From positions 1-64,000 of the forward strand of contig JAKPTZ010000095.1 of NCBI GenBank assembly GCA_029555025.1: a stretch of DNA of 64,000 nucleotides, read 5' to 3'. This DNA comes from Deltaproteobacteria bacterium. Lineage in GTDB: Bacteria > Myxococcota_A > UBA9042 > DTJE01. The notes below the pieces were generated by a model. It searched no databases. It had not been told where the DNA came from and saw only the letters and a program-made list of their open reading frames with translations. Below, one piece after another: positions 17,401 through 24,648 of this stretch. The position numbers were made by a program, and so were the translations under genes. The first letter of the stretch is position 1; each line of letters opens with the position of its first letter.

Positions 17401-19973
17401 CTGTCGTATTCGTCCATTGAAACCAGACCTGATCTGTAGGCCCCGGCGTAGTCCTCGTTGCAGTTCGGCTTTATGTCGATGCCGCAGTAGTAGTAGCCGT
17501 TGATGTTTCCGGGGGTATTGCAGACGCTCTGAACCGCGATCGGCAGGGTGTCGCAGAAGCCGTACGCGCCGACGTCCTGGGCGCCGGTCACGAACGGGGC
17601 CTGATCGAGGGGCGCGCCGTCGAGGTACGAAACCGGATATCCGTGGAACGACCACGTCTGGCTGTACGCGTCCTCGTCGTAGTAGCACATGTAGATTCTG
17701 GTCCAGGCGCAGGCATCGACCGTGGCCGGCGGCATTTCGCCGGGAACGTTCGACTGGAACATGAGCTGCCCGTTCTGGGGCGAGCACGCCCTGCCGTCCT
17801 GCGGACACTTGTAGAACTTCGCCTTGACAAACTTGTTGGCGCGACCGGGGCCCACCTTGACGTCATCGATGCGCCACGAATCCATCATGTACGTTGAACC
17901 CGGGGTCGTATCGACCATGAAGCCGATCTTCAGGGTCGGTGAAAACTTCACCGCGTCCGGGAGTTCGACGGAAACAAGCCGGTATTCGAGGTCGGTCGCG
18001 ACCGATTCTTCCCAAACGACCAGGCCGTTGAACAGGTCGGACGAGTCCGATGCCACGACCTTCAGCTTGATGATCTGGCCTGGGGCCGAATGCTTGTATG
18101 CCATCCTGAACTGAAGCGTCGTCTTCAGGAGCTTGGAGTTGAAACCGTCCTTGCCCGCGGTGACGCCGTCAAGGGTCGGGGTGATCGCGATTGTCTTCAC
18201 GACGATTGTGGGCAGAGGATCCCAGGTGAAGGCCACATGGGTGTCCGGGCCAAGCGAACCTTCGGTCGTCTGGAGCCTCCAGTGCGCGGTGGCGTCGGTC
18301 TGCTGGTTGGCAATCGTCCATCCGATGGTCTGGAACGAATCCTGGCCGTCGAAGGTTTCGACATAGGGCAGGCCGAGCTTGCAACTGGCCAGATAGACGT
18401 GCTGGCAGGTGTAGCGATCGGTGACCGGATCGAGCATGCAGCGCTCGTCCGTGCAGACGTTGCCGTCGTCGTTGTTGGCGCGGCAGAATGCATGGTCGGT
18501 GCAGCAGGCCGTCGAATTCCAAGGATGCCTGCAGCTTCCAAGGTGGCACGTGTCGGTGGTGCACGGGTCGCCGTCGTCACAGTCTTCCGCCGTATTGCAG
18601 CATCCGTAATTCAGGATTTCATTGGTGCACTGATGATTCCAGCACAGGTCGTACGTACATTCGTTGCCGTCGTCGCATTCCGAATGGAGGTTGCAGCAGC
18701 CATCGACCGCGGGACCAACATCGCAGAGATTGGTTCCCATGTTGCAGAAGTCGGGGGTACAGAACTTCTTGTCGTCGCACTGCGCGTTGGCGAAGGCGAC
18801 GCGCTCATCCGGGCTCGACCAGGGCAGTCCCGTGACGGGGTTGCCGGATTCCGGGGCATAGCAGCACCCGGGGTTGACGATGTACGCCGAGAACCGGCAG
18901 CGATTCTGGACGCAGTACTCAATGTTGCAGGGATTGTCGTCGGCGCAGTCGGCGACGGTCTCGCAGCAGAATTCGATTTCGTCATTGGTGCAGGTGAGGG
19001 TCTGCAGGTTGCAGACGTCCTGGGTGCAGACGTCGCCGTCGTTGCACATCGAATTGGACGTGCAGCATCCGGGCTTGGGAACGTTGACGCAGACGCCTGC
19101 GTCGCAGGAGTCCCAGGTGCAGACGTTGGCATCGTAACAAGCCGGGTGTTCCTGTTCCTCGTAACCGTCGTTCTTGGCGCCCGGGGTTCCCTTGTCGCCG
19201 CCGCCGAAGGCCGCCGAGGAGACGGTCCAGTTCGATGCGTCCCATTCGGCCGGATCTGACGGATTCTCCGGGAAAACGATCTGGGAATTGTCCAGGAAGG
19301 GATGCTTCAGGACGATCGATGCCCCGGCCGGTGCCGAAGTGGCGAAGCCCTCGGCCGGACCGAAAGCGACCCTGTCGATTTCCGCCAGGGACGGATCCAG
19401 CAGCAGAAGGGTGTCACCGCCGTTCTGAAGCACGAAGTTCGAAAGCGTGTAGGCGCAGGTGACGCCGCCGTTCTGCAGCGGATCCCCGTTTCTGCAGAGA
19501 ACCGCGTAACCGCCCGGCGGAACCACGACGCTGCTGACAATCTTGTGGATTCCAGGCCCGTCCTCGGCGATGTACCAGTCGATCAGATCAACCGGCGTCG
19601 AGGTCGGGTTATAGATTTCCACCCATTCGCCCGCCGCATCGCCAACGGCCACCGGGTCAATCATGATTTCGTTGATGACCGGGTGCTGGACGGTTGGCTC
19701 GCACGTCTTGATGTCGCGCGGAACAAGGGCGCGCTCGACGTTTCCACCCTCGGTCGCGGCCGGTTCGACGGGCTCGGCCGCCTGTTCCTGGCCGGCCCTG
19801 GCCGCGTCTTCCTGGCCTGCGTCGGCAACGACCGCGTCGGCTGCCGCGTCACCGGGCAACTGGACGGCCGATACCTGCGGGGCAACGCCGTTCGGGCCGG
19901 CTTCGTTACAGCCGGAAACGGCCCCGGCCACAAAAACGGCCAGAATCGCAATGGAGAATGGGTGGAGCTTCAT
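11436..19973 (-). CDS. Giant (2845 aa) Cys-rich secreted lipoprotein with lamin-tail-like domain, Cys-rich repeats, three P-domain-like modules and a PPC-like module
   Basis: Start at ATG 19973 preceded by AAGGAGG; lipobox 'MKLHPFSIAILAVFVAGAVSGC'. LTD-like 'HPVINEIMIDPVAVGDAAGEWVEIYNPTSTPVDLIDWYI'; repeats such as 'DDGDPCTTDTCHLGSC' and 'CQNGFCCDEGDCC'; P-domain-like 'MTHEYRGDVRLTVTSPAGTTARLRS...GTWTVVAQDMDPTLANGNLEGWNL'. Confidence 0.9.
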   Translation of the reverse strand: MKLHPFSIAILAVFVAGAVSGCNEAGPNGVAPQVSAVQLPGDAAADAVVADAGQEDAARAGQEQAAEPVEPAATEGGNVERALVPRDIKTCEPTVQHPVINEIMIDPVAVGDAAGEWVEIYNPTSTPVDLIDWYIAEDGPGIHKIVSSVVVPPGGYAVLCRNGDPLQNGGVTCAYTLSNFVLQNGGDTLLLLDPSLAEIDRVAFGPAEGFATSAPAGASIVLKHPFLDNSQIVFPENPSDPAEWDASNWTVSSAAFGGGDKGTPGAKNDGYEEQEHPACYDANVCTWDSCDAGVCVNVPKPGCCTSNSMCNDGDVCTQDVCNLQTLTCTNDEIEFCCETVADCADDNPCNIEYCVQNRCRFSAYIVNPGCCYAPESGNPVTGLPWSSPDERVAFANAQCDDKKFCTPDFCNMGTNLCDVGPAVDGCCNLHSECDDGNECTYDLCWNHQCTNEILNYGCCNTAEDCDDGDPCTTDTCHLGSCRHPWNSTACCTDHAFCRANNDDGNVCTDERCMLDPVTDRYTCQHVYLASCKLGLPYVETFDGQDSFQTIGWTIANQQTDATAHWRLQTTEGSLGPDTHVAFTWDPLPTIVVKTIAITPTLDGVTAGKDGFNSKLLKTTLQFRMAYKHSAPGQIIKLKVVASDSSDLFNGLVVWEESVATDLEYRLVSVELPDAVKFSPTLKIGFMVDTTPGSTYMMDSWRIDDVKVGPGRANKFVKAKFYKCPQDGRACSPQNGQLMFQSNVPGEMPPATVDACAWTRIYMCYYDEDAYSQTWSFHGYPVSYLDGAPLDQAPFVTGAQDVGAYGFCDTLPIAVQSVCNTPGNINGYYYCGIDIKPNCNEDYAGAYRSGLVSMDEYDRTGVSELHSPFESLTKFDLTVLLEDGYIIWSPNGVADPSAVAIKDAIKAAGRRAQIIKDLSMVSDLTKYDGVFAVLGVKGRYTALSPMNAARLRLFLDQGGKVYLEGGDFFYNAAGSQAPTVLHPYFKAQATSDGGVMRMAGPIEGKNFLHGATFGLLDLATVNSWIDKLVHTPEGGGREIFRNANPADPFAVAVSYEQEVAPDVKYRTIASSLPFGALVESGTTKAQLMALYLNFLENGYPPCTTVENCEDFEVCTTDYCSASVCANLPITGCVPCKDDRYRPDGSPSCGINQACDVSVGYCVDIPGFRWDAECDTDFGAAPVSATCTINVDANGVMDSSNFKVAMTHEYRGDVRLTVTSPAGTTARLRSESMIDSKRTVYETYDIGVVPSEPVTIFDGEPSAGTWTVVAQDMDPTLANGNLEGWNLFGELSDVACTDSADCPQSLCQVATCTDSICVFTPRNCDDERSCTIDSCNPATGECEYEVIQACGGPCMTHDDCFRNEVCLVSGSEDRVCDPASDIDPVSGEALCVCRAIEGQPYEYDWQTDLPAAIPDDEGVTPLIKVLNVNASGYVNKLKVKVKTTHEAAGDLRVELCHEGVCVRLRDARGGTNPGFHDVYEWDPVSGPGAIDNFRRLPVRGEWTLKVWDRVPERVGSLVYFNIYVVAAQCFNNAACDDNNLCTIDACLHPNEGGTCAHQAKQCEPSDNPCMANVCEPTTGVCGPKTAADGAPCDDGLFCTEDDFCRAGACTAGDAKVCTHLDGNCTVGECSEDLDQCIVVPAADGASCNDGEPCNAGDFCEAGACQPGPTLVCGCPSGQNSACLDDGNKCNGVDWICNADKMCELADDPVECPELGIPCRSNVCDPFDGACKMRSALNYVPCEDGLYCSVADYCLSGECTAGGARDCTSLDQDCKTGYCDEDANNCLPINKDDGTVCEKDGYGCSNDACLDGTCQFKQVVDCSDTGDECNEGICQNMGWGGYVCAKGAFPDGTPCGDEPNPCTEDTCQLGICEHDLLMNCNGPCGGEHPFDAGDDDCGIEDSCDGGIAGDMQGGCTPTCPDGMCYQAASGNIDLTINERAGVGGCISSSVPVSTGFAFVSNAELKLKLQHEALGDLQINLIDPQGARHRIWHNLGESNDGFANTFDLSFPVPYPGIETSGQPMCALKGEQIDGIWTLQVCDTAEGNSGVLQKWSLYLKGSDDVNLNKGHRCDDAIDLGNQDVNPAIFVDGTLECALDTVNDSGCGGVTGPDRMYKFNLTTKKRVTIKLLPVPGHRLILFMKGAENGTCAAGSMRCGETTDDQPSTIDMQLDPGEYFLGVDSNDGMFGYTPFRFELRVKTLLDNGADCVDDVLGEQDLDCGSLHCQNGFCCDEGDCCPSEAWEFGGDGFDPNELKLDPDWIVTDAVCPAQYKEDAICNDPDMTDPQNPINFCQGQRWDARCVNNQCVKTEVADDTACDDTVESDRCGYYHSENCGDDGPLPPAVQTKPDCLTYCTSDTDCDANAHCDPLVATDPDPAPELRQMYCVADLPNGAASNEDSDCASGHSQNGYCCRAGDCCPTDDQFGAMECPAQYTTPASCDTVRDPLTDEMVCEGHRRDPVCVDNICGDEQVRDDCRCGGAIADNCGAFLPARCPLSPTTDCPGAEWGVEWVSGGTVCLTSCLTNGVPDDSLCDDDARCDWDEDDPTNAICIPLVPNGGPCLEDLECLNQQWLPGGIGHCQNGFCCDFGDCCSRRNDCPTETPRGDYWGAPVCSDFTTCQGLEKLATCNDFRCGSEYLPEDTACVFDIGQPSDDCGFYKPVFCNGQVDQIDPPCPTTCLEAGTGVELDSMCDDNAHCDPVGPTYTNAICMADLANDQPCDEDSDCTSTFCQAGYCCDIGGCCAGCKVTNATPSFGNAGYEGPFSTESGYVQFAPTVPLAERPATGGRTVGMELGTFESVTVVTGCWDRIQGQSETDVDCGGRVCPKCTAGKKCIYNRDCLSNNCNAGTCL

Positions 19974-20210
19974 GGCGCCTCCTTGTCCGACGTCAAGGCC
20001 GGACACGCAAACATTGCACACCGGACATCCGGGGTGCCCTGGGCAAACATGCATTTACCCAAAAAAATCAAAACTTTAAGAACAAAACGCAACAACGTTC
20101 GGCGCGGAAAAATTCCCGCCGGGGCTCGATAACAGCATCTTTTGTGCCAACATGTTCCTCGTTCAACCGTAATGTTTCGATTCCCGGAAACCCCGCTTCG
20201 CTGATCCGGT

Positions 20211-20241
20211 TTGTCGTTTCGGTTCCGATTCGGTTTATAAT
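20211..20241 (+). promoter_or_regulatory. Candidate sigma70-type promoter for the 20311 lipoprotein
   Basis: TATAAT at 20236-20241 with TTGTCG at 20211-20216 (19-bp spacer), ~70 bp upstream of the start codon. Confidence 0.4.
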
Positions 20242-20310
20242 GCTTCCCGTTCGGAGTGGTCCCGGATCGACCGGGAAGCCGGACGGAATGAACGACCTGT
20301 GGAGGAAAAC

Positions 20311-20811
20311 ATGAGCAGATACTCTGGCGTGCTTCTTGTTGCTATGGTGGCGCTGGCCTTTTCAGCCTGCGGGGAAAAACCGGCCGGCACGAAGACGGCA
20401 GCTCCCGAACCGGCCGCGGAAGCCCGGCCCGAGACAGCGCCCGCACCCGCCGCCGAACCGGTGAAACAGGCAGATCCGCAGGCCGCCGCTGCCACTCCGG
20501 AAGCCGCAAAGGCGGCCGAACCCGAAAAGCCGGCAGAAGCGGCCGCCGCCGAGGAATCACCGGACGACCCCGACGACGACTCGACATGGGACGATTCAAA
20601 GGCAGCCAACGTGGATCGTGACAAGCTTGCAAAGGCTTACCAGGAAGTCTATTGCGCGCAGAAGAAGGGCGAAATGGACAAGCTGCTCGATATCTACAAG
20701 GCCAACGGTTTCGAAAAGCCGGAAGATTTCATATCGACGTGGGTTGAAGTGGCCAGGGATACGGCCTGGGTGACGAAGGTCGCGACGGATGCCGCCGCCC
20801 GCTGCAAATAA
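20311..20811 (+). CDS. Small lipoprotein with Ala/Pro/Glu-rich linker and helical C-terminal domain
   Basis: RBS GTGGAGGAAAAC then ATG at 20311: 'MSRYSGVLLVAMVALAFSACGEK' lipobox. Confidence 0.82.
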   Translation: MSRYSGVLLVAMVALAFSACGEKPAGTKTAAPEPAAEARPETAPAPAAEPVKQADPQAAAATPEAAKAAEPEKPAEAAAAEESPDDPDDDSTWDDSKAANVDRDKLAKAYQEVYCAQKKGEMDKLLDIYKANGFEKPEDFISTWVEVARDTAWVTKVATDAAARCK

Positions 20812-20823
20812 CGGCCTGCGGAT

Positions 20824-21618
20824 TCATTCCGGACTTTTCATCGGCACAACGAAAAGCCTTCCGTTAAGTTCGTTCCTTCCGACGTAGAAATCGCACCGAA
20901 AAACGTCCTTCAGCGCCTGGTACCGCATCACTTCCTCGGGTGTCCCGAAGCCGACCACGGCACCCTGGTTGAGCAGCATCACCCTGTCACACACCAGAAG
21001 GGCAAGGTTCAGGTCGTGCATGGCCGCGACTATGCTGACTCCGTCCCGCCTGGCCATCGAAGCAAGTCCGTCAAGCATCCTGACGGCCTGCGACGCGTCA
21101 AGGTTGGCTGCCGGCTCGTCCAGCAGCAGCAGCCTGGATTCCTGGGCAAGGGCCCTGGCTATCAGAACCCTCCTCTGTTCGCCGGCGGAAAGTTCGGTGT
21201 AACGGCGGTCGGCAAACTGGGCCACGCCCGAGAACTCCATGGCCGAAGCGACCGATTCGCGATCGCGGGCCGATTCAAAGACACCTTCCAGGTGACAGGT
21301 GCGGCCAAGGGATACAAGTTCCCTTACGGTCAGCGGAAACCCGACATGAAGCGCGGCGGGGAGGAAAGCTGCAAGCCGGGCGGCCCGCCTTCTGGAAACC
21401 CTGGACGGGTCAAGACCGAAGGAAAGCACACGTCCGGCGTCAGGCCTGATGAATCCCGCGGCAGTGCGGAGAATGGTCGATTTTCCGGCCCCGTTCGGCC
21501 CCAGGATGCCGACGAACTCGCCGGGCGCGAAGGTCGCGGAAATGTCCTTCAGGACTCTTTCGGCCGAACCTGGCCACGAAAAGGAAACGGAATCGAGATT
21601 CAGGGGAACCTGCGTCAC
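20824..21618 (-). CDS. btuD: ABC transporter ATP-binding protein, iron siderophore/cobalamin type (BtuD/FecE-like)
   Basis: Walker A 'GILGPNGAGKSTILRTAAG', signature 'TELSAGEQRRVLIARALAQESRLLLLDEPAANLD'; in a riboswitch-led operon. Confidence 0.9.
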   Translation of the reverse strand: MTQVPLNLDSVSFSWPGSAERVLKDISATFAPGEFVGILGPNGAGKSTILRTAAGFIRPDAGRVLSFGLDPSRVSRRRAARLAAFLPAALHVGFPLTVRELVSLGRTCHLEGVFESARDRESVASAMEFSGVAQFADRRYTELSAGEQRRVLIARALAQESRLLLLDEPAANLDASQAVRMLDGLASMARRDGVSIVAAMHDLNLALLVCDRVMLLNQGAVVGFGTPEEVMRYQALKDVFRCDFYVGRNELNGRLFVVPMKSPE

Positions 21619-22616
21619 CTTGCCCCCCTTCGAAGCAGCCAGACGAACACCGGCCCGCCGATTATCGCGGTCATCACGCCAACCGGCGCCTCGGTTTCAA
21701 ATACCGGGAAGAGCATCCTGGTGGCAACGTCGGCCAGGACCAGGAATGAGGCGCCGGTCAGGATCGATGCAGGTATCGCGAACCTGTGATCCGAACCGAC
21801 CAGGACTCGAACGCCGTGCGGCACTATCAGCCCGACGAAGCCGATCATCCCCGCGACCGAAACGGCCGAAGCAACGAGAAGCGAGCCCGCCACCAGGACA
21901 ATCCTGGTGGTTGAAGCGGTATCGACCCCGACCGACGCGGCGTCTTCCTCGCCGACCGAAAGCGCGTTCAGCGCCGGGGCCTGGCGGAACAGGATGATGG
22001 AACCGACGATGGTCATCCCCACGGACATGGACACAGCAACCGGGCCCCTGACGTCGGAAGACAGCGTGCCCATCAGCCACATCAGCATTTCCTGTGCCTT
22101 CTGGGCCCGGACCACGGACTTCATGAACATGATCACGGCAGACGCGAAAGTGTTGAAAATCACTCCGACAAGAAGCACTTCCCAGACGTTGACGCGCCCG
22201 CGGGAATCCCTTGAAAGCCACCAGGTTCCGGCAATGGCCAGAAGCCCGAACACGAATGCGAGGATCGAGACGCCGGCCTGACCGGCGACCGCGGCGACGG
22301 GAAGGATCATCGCCAGGGTGCCGCCGATCGCCGAGCCGCCGGCGACGCCGATCACGTACGGATCTGCCAGCGGATTCTTCAGGATGGCCTGAAAGGCCAG
22401 CCCGGCTGCGGCAAGCGAGGCGCCGACAGAGGCCCCGAGAATTGTTCGGGGCAGGCGTTCCCTCAGGAGTATGGCCTTGTCGGCGGCATCGTGACTGGTT
22501 CCCGACAGTATCCCGAATATGTCGATGCTGGATGCGCCGAAAAGGATCGAAAGAATCATCGAGCCAATCAGCAGGATCAGCATTGACGAAAGCATCAACG
22601 GCCTTGGAATCTTCAC
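21615..22616 (-). CDS. btuC: ABC transporter permease, FecCD/BtuC family
   Basis: 'RLPRTILGASVGASLAAAGLAFQAILKNPLADPYVIGVAGGSAIGGTLAMIL', 'VAGMIGFVGLIVPHGVRVLVGSDHR'. GTG start at 22616 overlaps the upstream stop (GTGA); the longer ORF start at 22835 lies inside the upstream gene. Confidence 0.9.
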   Translation of the reverse strand: MKIPRPLMLSSMLILLIGSMILSILFGASSIDIFGILSGTSHDAADKAILLRERLPRTILGASVGASLAAAGLAFQAILKNPLADPYVIGVAGGSAIGGTLAMILPVAAVAGQAGVSILAFVFGLLAIAGTWWLSRDSRGRVNVWEVLLVGVIFNTFASAVIMFMKSVVRAQKAQEMLMWLMGTLSSDVRGPVAVSMSVGMTIVGSIILFRQAPALNALSVGEEDAASVGVDTASTTRIVLVAGSLLVASAVSVAGMIGFVGLIVPHGVRVLVGSDHRFAIPASILTGASFLVLADVATRMLFPVFETEAPVGVMTAIIGGPVFVWLLRRGAR

Positions 22617-23473
22617 TTCCCGGCACCTCCGCGCAAGGCCGCCCTCACGGCATCGCCCAGCCGTGCAGCGGCCCCGAGGGCTCCTGGCGACGGCAGGAGT
22701 ATGGCGTCGTCGGGCATCCGCACCACCGATGCATTGACCCCGGCATCGGAAAGCAGGTCGGCGGAAGGTTCTCCACCGGCGATTCCGTCGATGATCACGT
22801 CGGGGGCCGCCCGGATGACCTGCTCGAGCGACCATGTGGGAAAACCGCCCCTGCTGGAAACAACCACGTTCTGAAGCCCCATGGCTTCAAGCAGTTCGCC
22901 CTGGAATGACAGATCGGAGGCCACCACCAGCGGCTTGGTTCCGACAACGAAAAGCACCCTGACCGGGTTCCCTGGCTGTCGCAGGCCTTTCAGATCCTCG
23001 TCAAATCGCGCCAGCAGCCGGCTTGCCTCGTTCTGCCTGCCGACGGCCGCACCGATATCCGCAATGCCGCGACGGACATCGTCAAGATTTTCAAAATCGA
23101 GCGGCAGCAACCGGGCACCGGCAGCCGAGCACAGATCGGCCAGACGCCCCTTCAGGACTGCGGGGGAACCTATTACCAGGGTTGGCCTCAAGGCAACCAC
23201 CGCCTCGGCCGACACGTCCAGAATGCCACCCACCCGAGGCAGATCCGCCAACGCCGCAGGCAGCCTGCAGTATCGCGTCGCACCCGCCAGATCCGAACCT
23301 GCGCCCAGATCCAGCAGTATGGACGTCGCGCTGGGAATCAACGATACAACCCTGGCCGTCGAGCTGGAAGGCGCGATTGAAGGCGGTGATGCCGGATCCT
23401 TCCCGCAGCCGGCGACGAACGCCATCGCCACGCACGCAATCACGACTGGACCGGGGCGTTGTCGGCGGTTCAT
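22613..23473 (-). CDS. btuF: Cobalamin/iron-complex ABC substrate-binding lipoprotein (BtuF-like)
   Basis: Lipobox 'VIACVAMAFVAGCGK'; 'RVVSLIPSATSILLDLGAGSDLAGATRYC', 'VGGILDVSAEAVVALRPTLVIG', 'GFPTWSLEQVIRAAPDVIIDG'. Confidence 0.88.
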   Translation of the reverse strand: MNRRQRPGPVVIACVAMAFVAGCGKDPASPPSIAPSSSTARVVSLIPSATSILLDLGAGSDLAGATRYCRLPAALADLPRVGGILDVSAEAVVALRPTLVIGSPAVLKGRLADLCSAAGARLLPLDFENLDDVRRGIADIGAAVGRQNEASRLLARFDEDLKGLRQPGNPVRVLFVVGTKPLVVASDLSFQGELLEAMGLQNVVVSSRGGFPTWSLEQVIRAAPDVIIDGIAGGEPSADLLSDAGVNASVVRMPDDAILLPSPGALGAAARLGDAVRAALRGGAGK

Positions 23474-24648
23474 TTTATCTCCAGGATGTCCGGATCATCC
23501 ATGCGAACCCTGACCACGGAAGAGGACTTCAGGCAGGTAAGCCAGATTTCGATTGAGTCCCCGACAATCCCGCCGTCAAGTTCCCACGGATTGCAGTTGA
23601 CCGGCAAGCCCGTCCTTCGCACAGGTTCATCCCCGGAAGGGTCGATGACTGCCAGGCTGTTGTCACCGGAGCACACGACGTGAAGCTTGCCGCCAATCAT
23701 CTTCATCCTGTTGGGAACGACCAGTCCGGCGGCCACTTCGGTCACCCCGCCCGCCGGCCCTGTCGCGGCATCGATGGACACAATCCGGCCGGCCATCCCA
23801 AGCAGAAGGAATATCCTGCCGCCGGCGTCATCAATCTCGACATCCAGGATTCCATCCAGCTGGCCTTCCATTCCGACACTGGCTGGAGCCCAGGGATCGT
23901 CCAGTACGCGACCGTCGATCCGGTCGATGAGCATGACCGTGTCCTGGTTGAACAAGGCTGCCACCATTGTGCCGGCCGGGCCGCGACCGATGGAGACCGT
24001 ATTCTGCCCGGAATCCGAAGAAATCATTATCGGATCCCCAGCCCCGCGAAGAAGCCGGCCTTCCCCGAGATCGGCAAGGAACAACGAGGCGGACGTGCCG
24101 CTTCCAAGCCATGCCCTGCCTTCATCAACCAGCATTCCGGATGGATACCCGACTATCGAACCTTCTGATGATGGGATCGGTATCAGAACACCTGGCTCAG
24201 ACGCGGAATCAATACCGTCCAGTTCAATCCCGGCGAGACCGCCCGATTCGGAAATCGTGACCAGGGAGGATACAGGATCGAACGTGGTTGATCCGGAACA
24301 TAGAACCCACAAGCGGCCACCGTATATGGCCATCTCCTGGGGATTTGGAAAAGGAACCGGAATACGGTTGACGACGCTGCCGGTCGATGAGTCGATAACC
24401 GTTATAAATCCGGCCTTGAAGACCAGGCTTGCCCCCTGGTACGCAAAATTTGCATTGGCAACAAAAACCCTGTCATTCCAAACAATTATACCTTCCGGAG
24501 ACGCCATATTAGTATCCGGGAGCGACAGCCCTGAATCGTCCGGCAACATGGATGAATCGGACGAACCGACGTTTCCATCGATGCACCCCGACAGGCCGAC
24601 GGCAACAAGAAGCCCTGCGGCGAAAAATCTGATGCAACCGAAAATCAT
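23470..24648 (-). CDS. YncE-like beta-propeller lipoprotein within the B12 uptake operon
   Basis: Lipobox 'MIFGCIRFFAAGLLVAVGLSGCIDG'; repeated propeller-blade motifs ('ITVIDSSTGSVVNRIPVPFPNPQEMAIYGGRLWVLCSG', 'MKMIGGKLHVVCSGDNSLAVIDPSGDEPV'). 4-bp overlaps with genes on both sides. Confidence 0.85.
   Translation of the reverse strand: MIFGCIRFFAAGLLVAVGLSGCIDGNVGSSDSSMLPDDSGLSLPDTNMASPEGIIVWNDRVFVANANFAYQGASLVFKAGFITVIDSSTGSVVNRIPVPFPNPQEMAIYGGRLWVLCSGSTTFDPVSSLVTISESGGLAGIELDGIDSASEPGVLIPIPSSEGSIVGYPSGMLVDEGRAWLGSGTSASLFLADLGEGRLLRGAGDPIMISSDSGQNTVSIGRGPAGTMVAALFNQDTVMLIDRIDGRVLDDPWAPASVGMEGQLDGILDVEIDDAGGRIFLLLGMAGRIVSIDAATGPAGGVTEVAAGLVVPNRMKMIGGKLHVVCSGDNSLAVIDPSGDEPVRRTGLPVNCNPWELDGGIVGDSIEIWLTCLKSSSVVRVRMDDPDILEIK

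Noticed and set aside
11436-19973. Possible CRISPR-like or tandem DNA repeat array from recurring tgca/cgtcgc motifs
   Set aside because: Recurrence reflects Cys/Asp codons in degenerate protein repeats; no uniform repeat-spacer spacing.
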